A stretch of 31,623 bases of DNA from positions 1 to 31,623 of IMG/VR virus record IMGVR_UViG_3300042392_000195; one strand, given 5' to 3'. The notes beneath the pieces are model-generated. The model was given only the letters and a program-made list of their open reading frames with translations. It was not told the DNA's origin and did not search any database. The DNA is from a virus. Both the position numbers and the translations under genes were made by a program. Shown here one piece after another: positions 8,591 to 15,637 of the stretch (the first letter of the stretch is position 1; each line of letters starts with the position of its first letter).

Positions 8591-9381
8591 TAATCTAATC
8601 CTTTAAAGGCTTTAAGTGGGTAAAAAATAAGTGAATTACGATATCCACCTTCAAACGTTGGTATAATTGGAGTAACTCCGTGAACATTTCTCCAAGCAGG
8701 ATAAACCAGTATTGAATTATCAACCTGACCAATAGTTGCATTATAATCAGGAATATGTAAATCACCGCCTTTTGAATTTAACCTTTTGCATATTATTACA
8801 TTAACACAGTTTTGAATATTACCTGTATCTCTGTGGAATGGTGCAGATATATTAAAGTTTGAAATTGAACTGGTGAATAAATTGCTGAACTTCCATTTAT
8901 CTTTTACATCTGCAAACATCTCTAATTGCATTTCATATTGCTTAGGTAATATTTGTTTTATTAATTGTTCGCTTTCTTTAGCTAAAAGCAACATTGCTTT
9001 AATAAATGTCTGTGCAGACTTTACTGAATGTACTGAACTTTGGCTACCATAATTCCTTCTCATATGTGGTTTAGGTGCAACACTGCCAATTATAGTGCTA
9101 AATTGTTTACAACTCCTATCTATTATACCTTTTCCATTTTTATCAAAACCTAGCATTTTTGGTCTTTGCATTTCAGTTTTAGGTACACTTTTAGATAATA
9201 ACTCAACATTTGCCAAGTCTGCCAATTTGCGCATCTTTTCCGGCATTTGTTTCATATAGAATCCAATTGGTTCGCCATCAGCATAAAAAATACAATCTTC
9301 ATTTACATTAGATTCAATATATTCACACTCCTGTCCAATCTTTCTATTATGTTCAACTTGTATTAAATCAATTCTTGTCAT
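8590..9381 (-). CDS. TET/JBP-like 2-oxoglutarate/Fe(II) dioxygenase (263 aa)
   Basis: The C-terminal third shows the double-stranded beta-helix signature. The metal ligands are H183 and D185 in PFHRDTGN and H234 in VHGVTP, and R248 (YRNSLIFY) is suited to bind 2-oxoglutarate. The HxD followed by xxN and the GGDLHIP strand (residues 205-211) match the TET/JBP pattern, which oxidises the methyl group of 5-methylcytosine or thymine in DNA. The N-terminal 170 residues are family-specific, with a PHMRRNYG segment. The gene follows a TET-associated-type glycosyltransferase with a 4-nt overlap and a ParB-like gene before it, the context expected for base hypermodification. A different 2OG oxygenase cannot be excluded without structure comparison. 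Confidence 0.75.
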   Translation of the reverse strand: MTRIDLIQVEHNRKIGQECEYIESNVNEDCIFYADGEPIGFYMKQMPEKMRKLADLANVELLSKSVPKTEMQRPKMLGFDKNGKGIIDRSCKQFSTIIGSVAPKPHMRRNYGSQSSVHSVKSAQTFIKAMLLLAKESEQLIKQILPKQYEMQLEMFADVKDKWKFSNLFTSSISNFNISAPFHRDTGNIQNCVNVIICKRLNSKGGDLHIPDYNATIGQVDNSILVYPAWRNVHGVTPIIPTFEGGYRNSLIFYPLKAFKGLD

Positions 9382-10109
9382 TTTACAATTTTTTTATAAT
9401 GATTTGCTAATGCTTTTATATCTGTTTTCATATCTATTCGCTCTCCTTTATTTTTTAAAGTTATAAAGGGATTCCATTCATAACACATTTTTTTAGCTGA
9501 CTCCTCATCTTTCTTTAATTTATACATATCTTGCAATCCACCAGCATTAGTTCCAACATCAGGACAGGAAAACCAATAATGATTAAATCTTAATATGCCA
9601 TTGCCATTCTTAATAGTTTGTAAAGCAAAATCCCTGTCTTCTTTTAAATTAAACTCAGGTCTATAATTCCAACTTATTTTAGAAATATTCATTAATACAC
9701 AAACCTCTGCAAATTTCTTATTAATGGAATAAGTTGTTTTTTCGTGCCAAGCGTGTTGAGTATAATTAATACCAATTAATTCAAAAGGTAAATCTTTGAC
9801 TTTTTTTAAAATATCAATCCAAATAGAAGCATCTTTTTTTATTGTCTTTCCATTATAAATTCCAAATGAATTAACATCGTCATCACAAATTAATACCCAT
9901 TCATATTTATTTTTTCTTGCATAATTAAGCATAAAGTTTCTAACATATCCAATACCTTTATTATTTTCTAATATAGATATTTTATTAGGTATGTTATATT
10001 TATCAATCTCTTGTGGTTCAATAAAATGTTTAACCTCAATACCAACCTCTTCAAATAATTTATAAGTTTTAGTATTAAATCTACCTTTAGTTGGTATAAA
10101 ACAAATCAT
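9378..10109 (-). CDS. GT-A glycosyltransferase resembling TET-associated glycosyltransferase (TAGT)
   Basis: The product is a compact GT-A enzyme of 243 residues. It opens with FIPTKGR (residues 4-10), has an NKGIGYVRN segment at 50-58, and a metal-binding DDD at 76-78 in LICDDDVNSFG. A downstream acidic EDRDF (157-161) may supply the catalytic base, and CPDVGTNAGG (182-191) closes the fold. This layout matches TAGT proteins, which glycosylate hydroxymethylated bases made by TET/JBP enzymes. The stop overlaps the start of the TET/JBP-like gene by 4 nt and its own start overlaps the ParB-like gene by 4 nt. Donor sugar unknown. Confidence 0.72.
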   Translation of the reverse strand: MICFIPTKGRFNTKTYKLFEEVGIEVKHFIEPQEIDKYNIPNKISILENNKGIGYVRNFMLNYARKNKYEWVLICDDDVNSFGIYNGKTIKKDASIWIDILKKVKDLPFELIGINYTQHAWHEKTTYSINKKFAEVCVLMNISKISWNYRPEFNLKEDRDFALQTIKNGNGILRFNHYWFSCPDVGTNAGGLQDMYKLKKDEESAKKMCYEWNPFITLKNKGERIDMKTDIKALANHYKKIVK

Positions 10110-10675
10110 ATCTTTTCCTTTTCAGCTTTTAAATATTCCATAATCATACCACCAACATATGCTTTTTGTTCTCTCCAAAATTTAACTAATTCAAAAGCCT
10201 GTTCATAATGTTCAGCTTCAAATTCTATTTGTATAGCTTTCTTAACTCCGTTTATCATATCATTAATTTCAGAAGATATATCTTCTCCATCTAAAATAGA
10301 ATAGTCAACTGGTGCAGCAAACATAGGTAAGTCCATTCCCCAATCTTTTAATTCTATTTCATCCCATTCATTAGCAACCATCTCCCATTCCCATTCTCCG
10401 AAGCCTACATTATCTTTAATAATAAATTCATTCTGCTTTTGTTCGCTCCAGTCAACTACTTCAACGTTAACCTCTTTATATCCGCATTCAATCATAGCTT
10501 TAAAACGCATATTACCTCCAAGTATAATCATATCTTTATTAACCACAATAGGTCGTACTGATTCCATTTCAGGAAAATCCTTAATTGACTTTACAAGTTT
10601 TTTAAACTTTTCATCTTTAATTAATCTTGGATTCTTTGGATTGCTTTTTACTTTATCTACCTTAACTTTTATCAT
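10106..10675 (-). CDS. ParB/sulfiredoxin-like domain protein (189 aa)
   Basis: The ParB N-terminal fold is visible in residues 1-85. It has SNPKNPR at 11-17, a central RPIVV strand, and the nucleotide-binding GGNMRFKAM at 53-61, corresponding to the G-x-x-R box of ParB CTPases. The remaining 100 residues are acidic and helical, without the ParB helix-turn-helix, so this is not a chromosome-segregation ParB. Proteins with this stand-alone domain occur in phage DNA-modification loci. The gene overlaps the glycosyltransferase downstream by 4 nt. It could bind DNA, or act as a nucleotide-dependent enzyme in the modification pathway; the role is inferred. Confidence 0.75.
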   Translation of the reverse strand: MIKVKVDKVKSNPKNPRLIKDEKFKKLVKSIKDFPEMESVRPIVVNKDMIILGGNMRFKAMIECGYKEVNVEVVDWSEQKQNEFIIKDNVGFGEWEWEMVANEWDEIELKDWGMDLPMFAAPVDYSILDGEDISSEINDMINGVKKAIQIEFEAEHYEQAFELVKFWREQKAYVGGMIMEYLKAEKEKI

Positions 10676-10841
10676 TGATTAATTTTTTAATATAAAATAC
10701 TGAATCTAATAATTCTTCGTATAAATGATTTAGCAATTCTTGTTTATTTAAATTAGCATCATCTAGTGTAGTTCCATAAGTTTTAATTCCTTTGTCAATG
10801 CGCTTTTGTAAGTCTGCATTTATATCGTCTAATAATTTCAT
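10662..10841 (-). CDS. Small helical MazG-like phage protein (59 aa)
   Basis: This short frame runs from ATG 10841 (overlapping the HNH gene stop as ATGA) to TAA at 10662, overlapping the ParB-like start by 14 nt. It encodes 59 residues. The segment LNHLYEELLDSVFYIKKL has the HxxEExxDxxxY spacing of the helical MazG-like / nucleotide pyrophosphohydrolase family, but at this length only a fragment of such an enzyme would be present. Tight overlaps on both sides and good codon content support a real gene. Whether it has enzyme activity is doubtful. Confidence 0.65.
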   Translation of the reverse strand: MKLLDDINADLQKRIDKGIKTYGTTLDDANLNKQELLNHLYEELLDSVFYIKKLINDKS

Positions 10842-11110
10842 ATTTTATTTTTCTTTAAAAAGTTCAAATGTATTTCAGTCATTTCTTCAACTGTCCATCT
10901 ATTTTTAAAATCGTAGTCATAATGACAAGTTCTGCATAAAGCGGCAATATTGGTTATTAAATCTTGCTCATCCTTTCTTTTACTCCCAAATTTAGATTGT
11001 GCTATTATATGCGCAATGTCAACCGCTTTACTACCGCATACCTCACACGGAATAAAATCTTCTATACCATATCCAAAATATTTAAAATACTCTTTGGTAT
11101 ATTTTTTCAT
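10838..11110 (-). CDS. HNH endonuclease (90 aa)
   Basis: Ninety residues carry a compact HNH nuclease. The zinc ligands are C22 and C25 (PCEVCGS) and C59 and C62 (ALCRTCH); the HNH residues are H34 (IAHI), N54 (TNIAALC) and H63. Such stand-alone HNH proteins nick or cut double-stranded DNA and are common in phages, as homing-type elements or packaging/replication accessories. Its start at 11110 overlaps the stop of the preceding gene (TAATG) and its stop overlaps the next start as ATGA, so it is well integrated in the operon rather than a recent insertion. Target site not predictable. Confidence 0.8.
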   Translation of the reverse strand: MKKYTKEYFKYFGYGIEDFIPCEVCGSKAVDIAHIIAQSKFGSKRKDEQDLITNIAALCRTCHYDYDFKNRWTVEEMTEIHLNFLKKNKI

Positions 11111-11379
11111 TAAAAAGGTAATGATTCACTTGTATTTATATTAACCGCTTTTGGTTCTACCTTTGCTTTTGGTTCAAAGTCATTCAAAGTTATCTTTACA
11201 TTTTTACCATATTGGTCAGGTTCAGCATAAATACTAATATTAACTTTAACATACCTCTTTCCATTATATTCGTATGAATGCTCTAGTGCATCTGTAATAC
11301 ATAGGCTTGAACTTAGGAAAGTTTCATTAATCTTTTTACCGCTTCCTAATCTGATGGGTTGTTTTTTTTCGTTGCTCAT
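11110..11379 (-). CDS. Small protein with SSB-like acidic C-terminal tip (89 aa)
   Basis: This 89-residue protein has a beta-rich middle (YNGKRYVKVNISIYAEPDQ) and ends in SESLPF, resembling the D-D-x-P-F tip that single-stranded-DNA-binding proteins use to recruit partners. It sits between the VRR-NUC nuclease and HNH genes, two nt from the former, in the DNA-handling region. A single-stranded-DNA-binding or nuclease-partner role is plausible, but no OB-fold can be confirmed by eye, and it is shorter than usual SSBs. I recall similar short proteins in Bacteroidota phages without known function. Confidence 0.5.
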   Translation of the reverse strand: MSNEKKQPIRLGSGKKINETFLSSSLCITDALEHSYEYNGKRYVKVNISIYAEPDQYGKNVKITLNDFEPKAKVEPKAVNINTSESLPF

Positions 11380-11381
11380 TG

Positions 11382-11759
11382 TTATTGGTTTAAATATTCG
11401 TTTATGATTTTAATTGTATGTCCAAATCCTTGTCCAAATTCTGCCTTATATCCCTTACCTCTTAATTTCATCATCATTATTTCCTGCTCCTCGTGATGGG
11501 CATTCTTTCGCATTGTACCATCTTTTTTGAATACTATGTTATTAACCGTTTTTAATTCAATAAATAGTCCGGCATAGTTTCCTTTAGGCTCAGCAATAAA
11601 TAAATCAGGATAAGCGTTTGAATACTGCAATGCTTTGTGTCGCTTTGCCATCCCTATACTCATTCTCATTCCTGAACTAAAGTCAGTTCTAAATATAACG
11701 TATGGGTAGATTTTACGTATGTAGTCGCAAACTAACCTGTGTAAGTCTTTCTCTAACAT
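11382..11759 (-). CDS. VRR-NUC domain nuclease (125 aa)
   Basis: The protein is a minimal VRR-NUC (PD-(D/E)xK) nuclease. E3 lies in the first helix; PDLF at 51-54 gives D52; LFIELKT at 65-71 gives E68 and K70; and EEQEIMMMKLRGKGY from about residue 90 supplies the conserved Gln and helix. VRR-NUC proteins cut branched or flap DNA, and stand-alone phage forms probably act in replication, recombination or packaging. It is 125 residues, the usual length for the phage form. It ends 2 nt before the SSB-like gene. Confidence 0.82.
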   Translation of the reverse strand: MLEKDLHRLVCDYIRKIYPYVIFRTDFSSGMRMSIGMAKRHKALQYSNAYPDLFIAEPKGNYAGLFIELKTVNNIVFKKDGTMRKNAHHEEQEIMMMKLRGKGYKAEFGQGFGHTIKIINEYLNQ

Positions 11760-11810
11760 AAAAATAAAATTAAAATAAAGTTATTCACATTAATAAAAAA
11801 GTTATCAATA

Positions 11811-12002
11811 CTAGCTTTCTATTTTATTCCATATCTTTTCTCCATCCTTACCCCAGTAATGGTCGCACTTATTATTTTTTAAAGGTAATTCCACAAAGTA
11901 ACTTTGATATAGTTCATCCGATTTTGCAGTAAACCTGTAGCAATTTTCTTTGTAAGGGCAATTTAGTTCTTCTATTTCGCCCAAACATTTTGTTATGTCC
12001 AC
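11811..12002 (-). CDS. Hypothetical cysteine-containing small protein (63 aa)
   Basis: A frame of 63 residues with a GTG start at 12002, the only in-frame start after the upstream stop. It overlaps the preceding gene by 10 nt. Four Cys (positions about 6, 15, 21 and 46) and a His-Tyr-Trp near the C-terminus (CDHYWG) suggest a small metal-binding fold, but no family is recognised. The 51 nt that follow before the VRR-NUC start hold nothing identifiable. The GTG start lowers confidence in the exact 5' end. Confidence 0.45.
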   Translation of the reverse strand: MDITKCLGEIEELNCPYKENCYRFTAKSDELYQSYFVELPLKNNKCDHYWGKDGEKIWNKIES

Positions 12003-12295
12003 TTTGATTTTTGTTTAAATGTTTTATCCTTCTTATAGTTTTCTAATAAGTCTGTAACTTCTTTACCTAACTCTCTATCTTGGGTATAGGTTCGGTTGTA
12101 GTATTCTTCTTTACTAATAAATACTTTTCCATTAGAATATAATACACCTGCATTAACTCCTTCCATATAATCATTTAAAATTTGTTCTTTTTCTCTTTCA
12201 AGCCTATCTTTCATTAATCTTAATATTAATGGCATCATAGGATAACTATTGATTGATTCTAATTCATCAATCAACTCTTGCATTGCAGTTTTCAT
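11993..12295 (-). CDS. Hypothetical helical protein (100 aa)
   Basis: One hundred residues, highly charged and predicted helical throughout, with no membrane segment. It starts with MKTAMQELIDELESI and has a basic C-terminus (KKDKTFKQKSKWT). Its ATG at 12295 overlaps the stop of the upstream gene by 4 nt and its end overlaps the next gene by 10 nt. The layout (MQELIDELES...MPL) recalls small Bacteroidota phage proteins of unknown function. I do not assign a role. Confidence 0.5.
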   Translation of the reverse strand: MKTAMQELIDELESINSYPMMPLILRLMKDRLEREKEQILNDYMEGVNAGVLYSNGKVFISKEEYYNRTYTQDRELGKEVTDLLENYKKDKTFKQKSKWT

Positions 12296-12513
12296 AGCTT
12301 TTCTATTTCTTTTTTTACTTCATACCAATAATCAACTGGATGTATACCAAATATATCTTTTTCACTTAATAGATGTGTATTTATTATCTCATCTACTGCT
12401 ATTAAAGCACAGTCTTTAGCTTGATAATAATGAGAATTTATTTCAAAATATTTATTAAATAATTCTTCTGCTTTTTCTTTTGGACTACTCATATTTATTT
12501 CTTTTGATGTCAT
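12292..12513 (-). CDS. Hypothetical small acidic protein (73 aa)
   Basis: Seventy-three residues; the section KEKAEELFNKYFEI, then DCALIAVDEII, is a helical pattern often seen in short uncharacterised Bacteroidota phage proteins. Start ATG 12513 is the first gene after the 483-bp non-coding gap. A second Met at residue 8 (about 12492) would also work. It overlaps the next gene by 4 nt. A TAAATTTG box lies 65 nt upstream (12585-12578) and could be part of a promoter, though no matching upstream box is seen. Function unknown. Confidence 0.5.
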   Translation of the reverse strand: MTSKEINMSSPKEKAEELFNKYFEINSHYYQAKDCALIAVDEIINTHLLSEKDIFGIHPVDYWYEVKKEIEKL

Positions 12514-12577
12514 AATGTTGTTGTTTATTGTAAGTATTTAAATAATTTATCCTTACTTTATATCATATAGCATATAC

Positions 12578-12585
12578 CAAATTTA
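12578..12585 (-). promoter_or_regulatory. Possible Bacteroidota -7 box
   Basis: On the minus strand these bases read TAAATTTG, a full match to the Bacteroidota -7 consensus TAnnTTTG, 65 nt upstream of the ATG at 12513. No TTTG or TTG lies at the expected 17-23 nt further upstream, so the promoter is incomplete or activator-dependent. Confidence 0.25.
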
Positions 12586-12635
12586 TTTGTTAAGCTATTT
12601 TTATTTTACCTATATCTTATTACGTATAATTTTAT

Positions 12636-12656
12636 GTCGCTTAAAGTGTCGCTTAA
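12636..12656. repeat. Two tandem GTCGCTTAA copies
   Basis: GTCGCTTAA occurs at 12636-12644 and again at 12648-12656, a 12-bp period close to one helical turn. A looser relative, GTCGTATAA, is at 12733-12741. Helically phased repeats of this kind often bind an initiator or regulator. Confidence 0.6.
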
Positions 12657-12725
12657 TGCACTTTTTGGTAGAATAAATTGTATTATGCACTTTTAAATGT
12701 TCAATAATGCAAGATATTGCACTTT
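12657..12725. repeat. Three spaced TGCACTTT copies (iteron-like)
   Basis: TGCACTTT occurs at 12657-12664, 12686-12693 and 12718-12725, with start-to-start spacings of 29 and 32 bp (about three helical turns). All three point the same way and lie inside the non-coding gap, the pattern of iterons or operator sites. Confidence 0.55.
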
Positions 12726-12739
12726 CTAATGTGTCGTAT

Positions 12740-12769
12740 AAGTCACACATATCGATAAATTTGTGACTT
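12740..12769. repeat. Perfect 8-bp inverted repeat
   Basis: AAGTCACA (12740-12747) and TGTGACTT (12762-12769) form perfect 8-bp arms around a 14-nt centre that itself contains the palindrome ATCGAT (12751-12756). No T-run follows on either strand, so it looks more like a protein-binding dyad than a terminator. Confidence 0.5.
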
Positions 12770-12996
12770 TAATGACTCGTTATTCATTCATATTTGTTTT
12801 TTATTAATCAATATTTAGAAAAATTCATGCAAAATGTTAATCAAATAGTTCATAATATGTAAGCTATTTTAACAAATAAAGTTTAATAATGTTACAATAT
12901 GCGCAGTATAACTTCTTAATTTGGCACTATTTTATTACCTACTTTGTCATAAAATATTGCTTATGTTGGAAATATTCCGAATTATCATCATTTATT

Positions 12997-13758
12997 TTAT
13001 CTATGGCAAAAAGCACCACAGGATGTTTCTTTTTTTAAAGATTTATAAAGTGTTTCTATTTCATTAAACATTAATTTCTCTTGTTTACATTCTTCAGCTA
13101 ACTGTCTTAGACTTTTACCATTGCCCATTATAGAATAATACTTTAATCTTTTATCCTGCATCCCTTCCTCAAACTCAATCATTTCATTAAACTCTTTATT
13201 ATTTAAATGATACATTGCTCTGTATTCTTTTTCTGATTTAAAAAAGCACATTCTACATCCACCCCTTAACATATAGACTGGAAACTCAGGATGTAGATTA
13301 TTTAGTTTTAAAATATCTTCGCAATCATTTCTATTTAAACTATTTTCAATTAAAGGATAACTATATTTAACATTTGACTTTAATTCTAAATTACCAGTTC
13401 TACCTTCTTCATCTGCATTAAAACCTATCATTAATTCACATTCGCCTTGATTATGTAAAAAGTTATCTATTGGCTCAATCTTAAAAAGTCTTGTACAATA
13501 TCTTGCTTGACCTGAAGGCATATACTTTTGTTTCTTAGCATAAGCCTCTAATCCTAAATGTTTTTCATTATTAACTTTTACTAAATTAAAATCTCCTTTG
13601 TGTAATGTTTTTAATTTATCTTCTACATAATTAATTCTTTTATACATTTCATTATGTTCTGCTCCTGTATCACACCATATCGCAGTTGCACCTTTACCAT
13701 ATAAAATACACATAGTAGTACTTTCTACACCTCCGCTAAAACTTATAAATCTTTTCAT
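12997..13758 (-). CDS. PAPS-reductase-family PP-loop enzyme (253 aa)
   Basis: An N-terminal PP-loop SFSGGVES (residues 6-13) followed by WCDTGAE (28-34) marks an ATP-pyrophosphatase of the PAPS/adenylyl-sulfate reductase superfamily. ARYCTRLFKIEP (85-96), LMIGFNADEEGR (109-120) and a later GGCRMC pair (C168, C171) complete the core. The C-terminus carries two more Cys (SCGAFCHR). Phage members are common; their substrates are mostly unknown, with DndC-type DNA sulfur modification one possibility. The stop lies at the edge of the non-coding gap and the start overlaps the DnaB stop by 4 nt. No dnd partner genes are present. Confidence 0.8.
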   Translation of the reverse strand: MKRFISFSGGVESTTMCILYGKGATAIWCDTGAEHNEMYKRINYVEDKLKTLHKGDFNLVKVNNEKHLGLEAYAKKQKYMPSGQARYCTRLFKIEPIDNFLHNQGECELMIGFNADEEGRTGNLELKSNVKYSYPLIENSLNRNDCEDILKLNNLHPEFPVYMLRGGCRMCFFKSEKEYRAMYHLNNKEFNEMIEFEEGMQDKRLKYYSIMGNGKSLRQLAEECKQEKLMFNEIETLYKSLKKETSCGAFCHR

Positions 13759-15074
13759 AATAATTCTTTAAATTCCATTCTTTCTCCTATAAATTGGAAT
13801 GGTATGTTTTTTAAACTTCCGTGTCTATTTTTAGCTAATTTAACTATACATTTACCTTCTGCATTATGTGTCATACCATCGACTTCTATTTCTCTTATTC
13901 CGTAGGTTTCAGGTCGCATTAAAAATATAACTGAATCAGCATCTTGTTCTATACCACCGCTTTCTCTAAGGTCTGATAACTGTGGCATCTTATCGTTCCT
14001 ACTTTCAACTGCTCTACTTAATTGAGATAATGCAAGTACTGGTATATTTAATTCCTTTGCTATTATTTTACATCCTCGACTAATTTCTGCAATCTCACTT
14101 TCCCTGTTACCTTTCCTATCTACTCCACTCATAAGTTGCAGATAATCAATACATAAGAACTCAATTTGGTATTTTCTTTTAAGGATTGCTGCCTTGCTTC
14201 TAAGGTCTCTAATATTTAAACTAGGTGTATCGTCTATGTACAATTTTGCTTTTTGCAATCTTTCTTCTGAAGCCATTAACATAAACTTGTGCGCTTCTGT
14301 AAGTTTATTAGTTCTTAGTAAATGATGGGCAATACCTGAATCCAAACTAATTAATCGGTTAACTAATTGTTCTCCACTCATTTCTAAACTAAAAATCCCT
14401 ACTGGCTTGTCTTGTTTTAATACGTTTAAAATAGCATTTAACATAAAAGCAGTTTTACCTTGTGCCGGTCTTGCTGCTAGAATTATTAAATCAGGATTAA
14501 CCCATCCGCTAATATACCTATTTAAACTTTGCCATCCTGTATCTATTCCTATTTGCCCATTCTCAATTACTGCATCTCTTTCTTTAGCTAAAGACATTAT
14601 GTAATGCGCCATCCCTTTCTCACTATTCTTATAAATACTTTCTTGAGCATTTAAAATCTTATTTGAAGCATTATTTAGATGGTTCTCAATATCGCCTACA
14701 TAAGAATCATTTACTAATTCCTGACCTATTACTATTCCTTTTCTTTGTAAATAACATTGCTGCAAAATTAATATCCAGTCATTCATTGAACTACTGCCTG
14801 TTACATTATTGGTTAACTTTACAATCTCATAAGCACCGCCAACCATATCCATCTCTTTTTTATTTGTCAAGTATTGTGATACAGTTACTATATCAATAGC
14901 AGACATTTTATCATATAGTGCCTGGATTGCTTTAAAAATTAATTGGTTTTTAGTCTGGTAAAAGAACTCACTTGTAATTTTTGCTATATATGTATGAACT
15001 GAATTTTGTTCAATCAATAGCACTCCAAGTATCCTATCTTCTACCTCTTTATTATTTGGTGGTGTTTTAGCCAT
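13755..15074 (-). CDS. dnaB: Replicative DNA helicase, DnaB family
   Basis: The 439-residue protein has the DnaB N-terminal helical domain (about 8-110, starting EDRILGVLL). Its RecA-like motor has Walker A ARPAQGKTA (201-209), a SLEMS motif, Walker B in FLCIDYLQLM, an ALSQLSR segment, and the SDLRESGGIEQDAD motif near the end. It encircles single-stranded DNA and drives the replication fork. Length is normal for phage DnaB. It starts at 15074 after a 128-nt gap with a small inverted repeat and overlaps the PP-loop gene by 4 nt. Confidence 0.95.
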   Translation of the reverse strand: MAKTPPNNKEVEDRILGVLLIEQNSVHTYIAKITSEFFYQTKNQLIFKAIQALYDKMSAIDIVTVSQYLTNKKEMDMVGGAYEIVKLTNNVTGSSSMNDWILILQQCYLQRKGIVIGQELVNDSYVGDIENHLNNASNKILNAQESIYKNSEKGMAHYIMSLAKERDAVIENGQIGIDTGWQSLNRYISGWVNPDLIILAARPAQGKTAFMLNAILNVLKQDKPVGIFSLEMSGEQLVNRLISLDSGIAHHLLRTNKLTEAHKFMLMASEERLQKAKLYIDDTPSLNIRDLRSKAAILKRKYQIEFLCIDYLQLMSGVDRKGNRESEIAEISRGCKIIAKELNIPVLALSQLSRAVESRNDKMPQLSDLRESGGIEQDADSVIFLMRPETYGIREIEVDGMTHNAEGKCIVKLAKNRHGSLKNIPFQFIGERMEFKELL

Positions 15075-15102
15075 TTTAAGCCTGTTTTTTAGTTATTTAA
15101 TG

Positions 15103-15114
15103 CTATCGTGATAG
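15103..15114. promoter_or_regulatory. Small inverted repeat upstream of dnaB
   Basis: CTATC-GT-GATAG is a perfect 5-bp inverted repeat with a 2-bp centre, 29 bp upstream of the dnaB start in a 128-nt non-coding gap. It could be an operator; such short repeats also arise by chance, and no promoter consensus is found beside it. Confidence 0.2.
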
Positions 15115-15202
15115 ATTCCCTCAAAAGTTATTTAAAATCGAAATTTACTATCTTAAAATGCGTTTAAATGATATTTATACTTATTCGAAGATAAAAATTG
15201 TA

Positions 15203-15637
15203 TTAAAGAACTATTTTTGTTAAAAAATCCCCTTTATTTATTTCTTTACTTTCTTTCTTTGCATAGGGGTACCCAATGGGTGCCCCATTAGGGTTCCCAT
15301 TTTTCCACCTCTTTAAAGCGTTAATTTTACCCTTTTCTTGCATAGAAGTTCTGATTTTTAAATGGTCATTTAATCGTCTAGAAAAAAAACCTTCTTCGGC
15401 TATTTCAAATAAATTAAATTGCTCAATTACTGCCTTAACTTTTACTTCGCTTGTTTGCATCTGCATAGCTAAAACTGGAGTTATATTTAAAGGTAAAATC
15501 CCACCTGCTTGTGCTAAATTTTCAACTAAGAACCAATAAATTCCATATCCTTCCATTCCTAATTGCTGCCTTAAAAATAAGATTTTAACATCGTTTGCTG
15601 AATTATAATCGTGGCTAAAGTAATAAGATTTATTCAT
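15203..15637 (-). CDS. DUF4373-like replication protein (144 aa)
   Basis: The N-terminus (YYFSHDYNSANDVKILFLRQ, then GMEGYGIYWFLVENL) is the Lin1244/Lin1753-like DUF4373 domain seen in phage and mobile-element replication-initiation proteins. After about residue 100 the sequence becomes basic and low-complexity (KGKINALKRWK) and ends early. Related proteins I recall are usually longer, so the C-terminal part may be absent or reduced. It overlaps the upstream winged-helix gene by 8 nt and lies just before dnaB. Probable role: binding the origin or loading the helicase, by analogy. Confidence 0.75.
   Translation of the reverse strand: MNKSYYFSHDYNSANDVKILFLRQQLGMEGYGIYWFLVENLAQAGGILPLNITPVLAMQMQTSEVKVKAVIEQFNLFEIAEEGFFSRRLNDHLKIRTSMQEKGKINALKRWKNGNPNGAPIGYPYAKKESKEINKGDFLTKIVL

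Larger units (their letters stand above)
12514..12996 (-). other. Long non-coding AT-rich region, candidate origin or control region
   Basis: This 483-bp stretch is the only long non-coding gap in the window. Frames longer than about 30 codons are not seen on either strand. It holds tandem GTCGCTTAA copies, three spaced TGCACTTT copies, an 8-bp dyad around 12740-12769, and AT-rich flanks. It lies directly downstream of the helicase and PP-loop genes and upstream of nuclease genes. That combination fits a replication origin or a regulatory region; no initiator binding site can be proven. Confidence 0.5.

Noticed and set aside
12740-12769. Dyad in the non-coding gap considered as a terminator
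   Set aside because: The arms are only 8 bp with a 14-nt centre, the stem is not GC-rich, and no T-run follows on either strand.
12961-13062. Short frames in and at the edge of the non-coding gap considered as genes
   Set aside because: The minus-strand frame is 14 codons, and the plus-strand one overlaps the PP-loop gene and is about 34 codons of low-complexity sequence.
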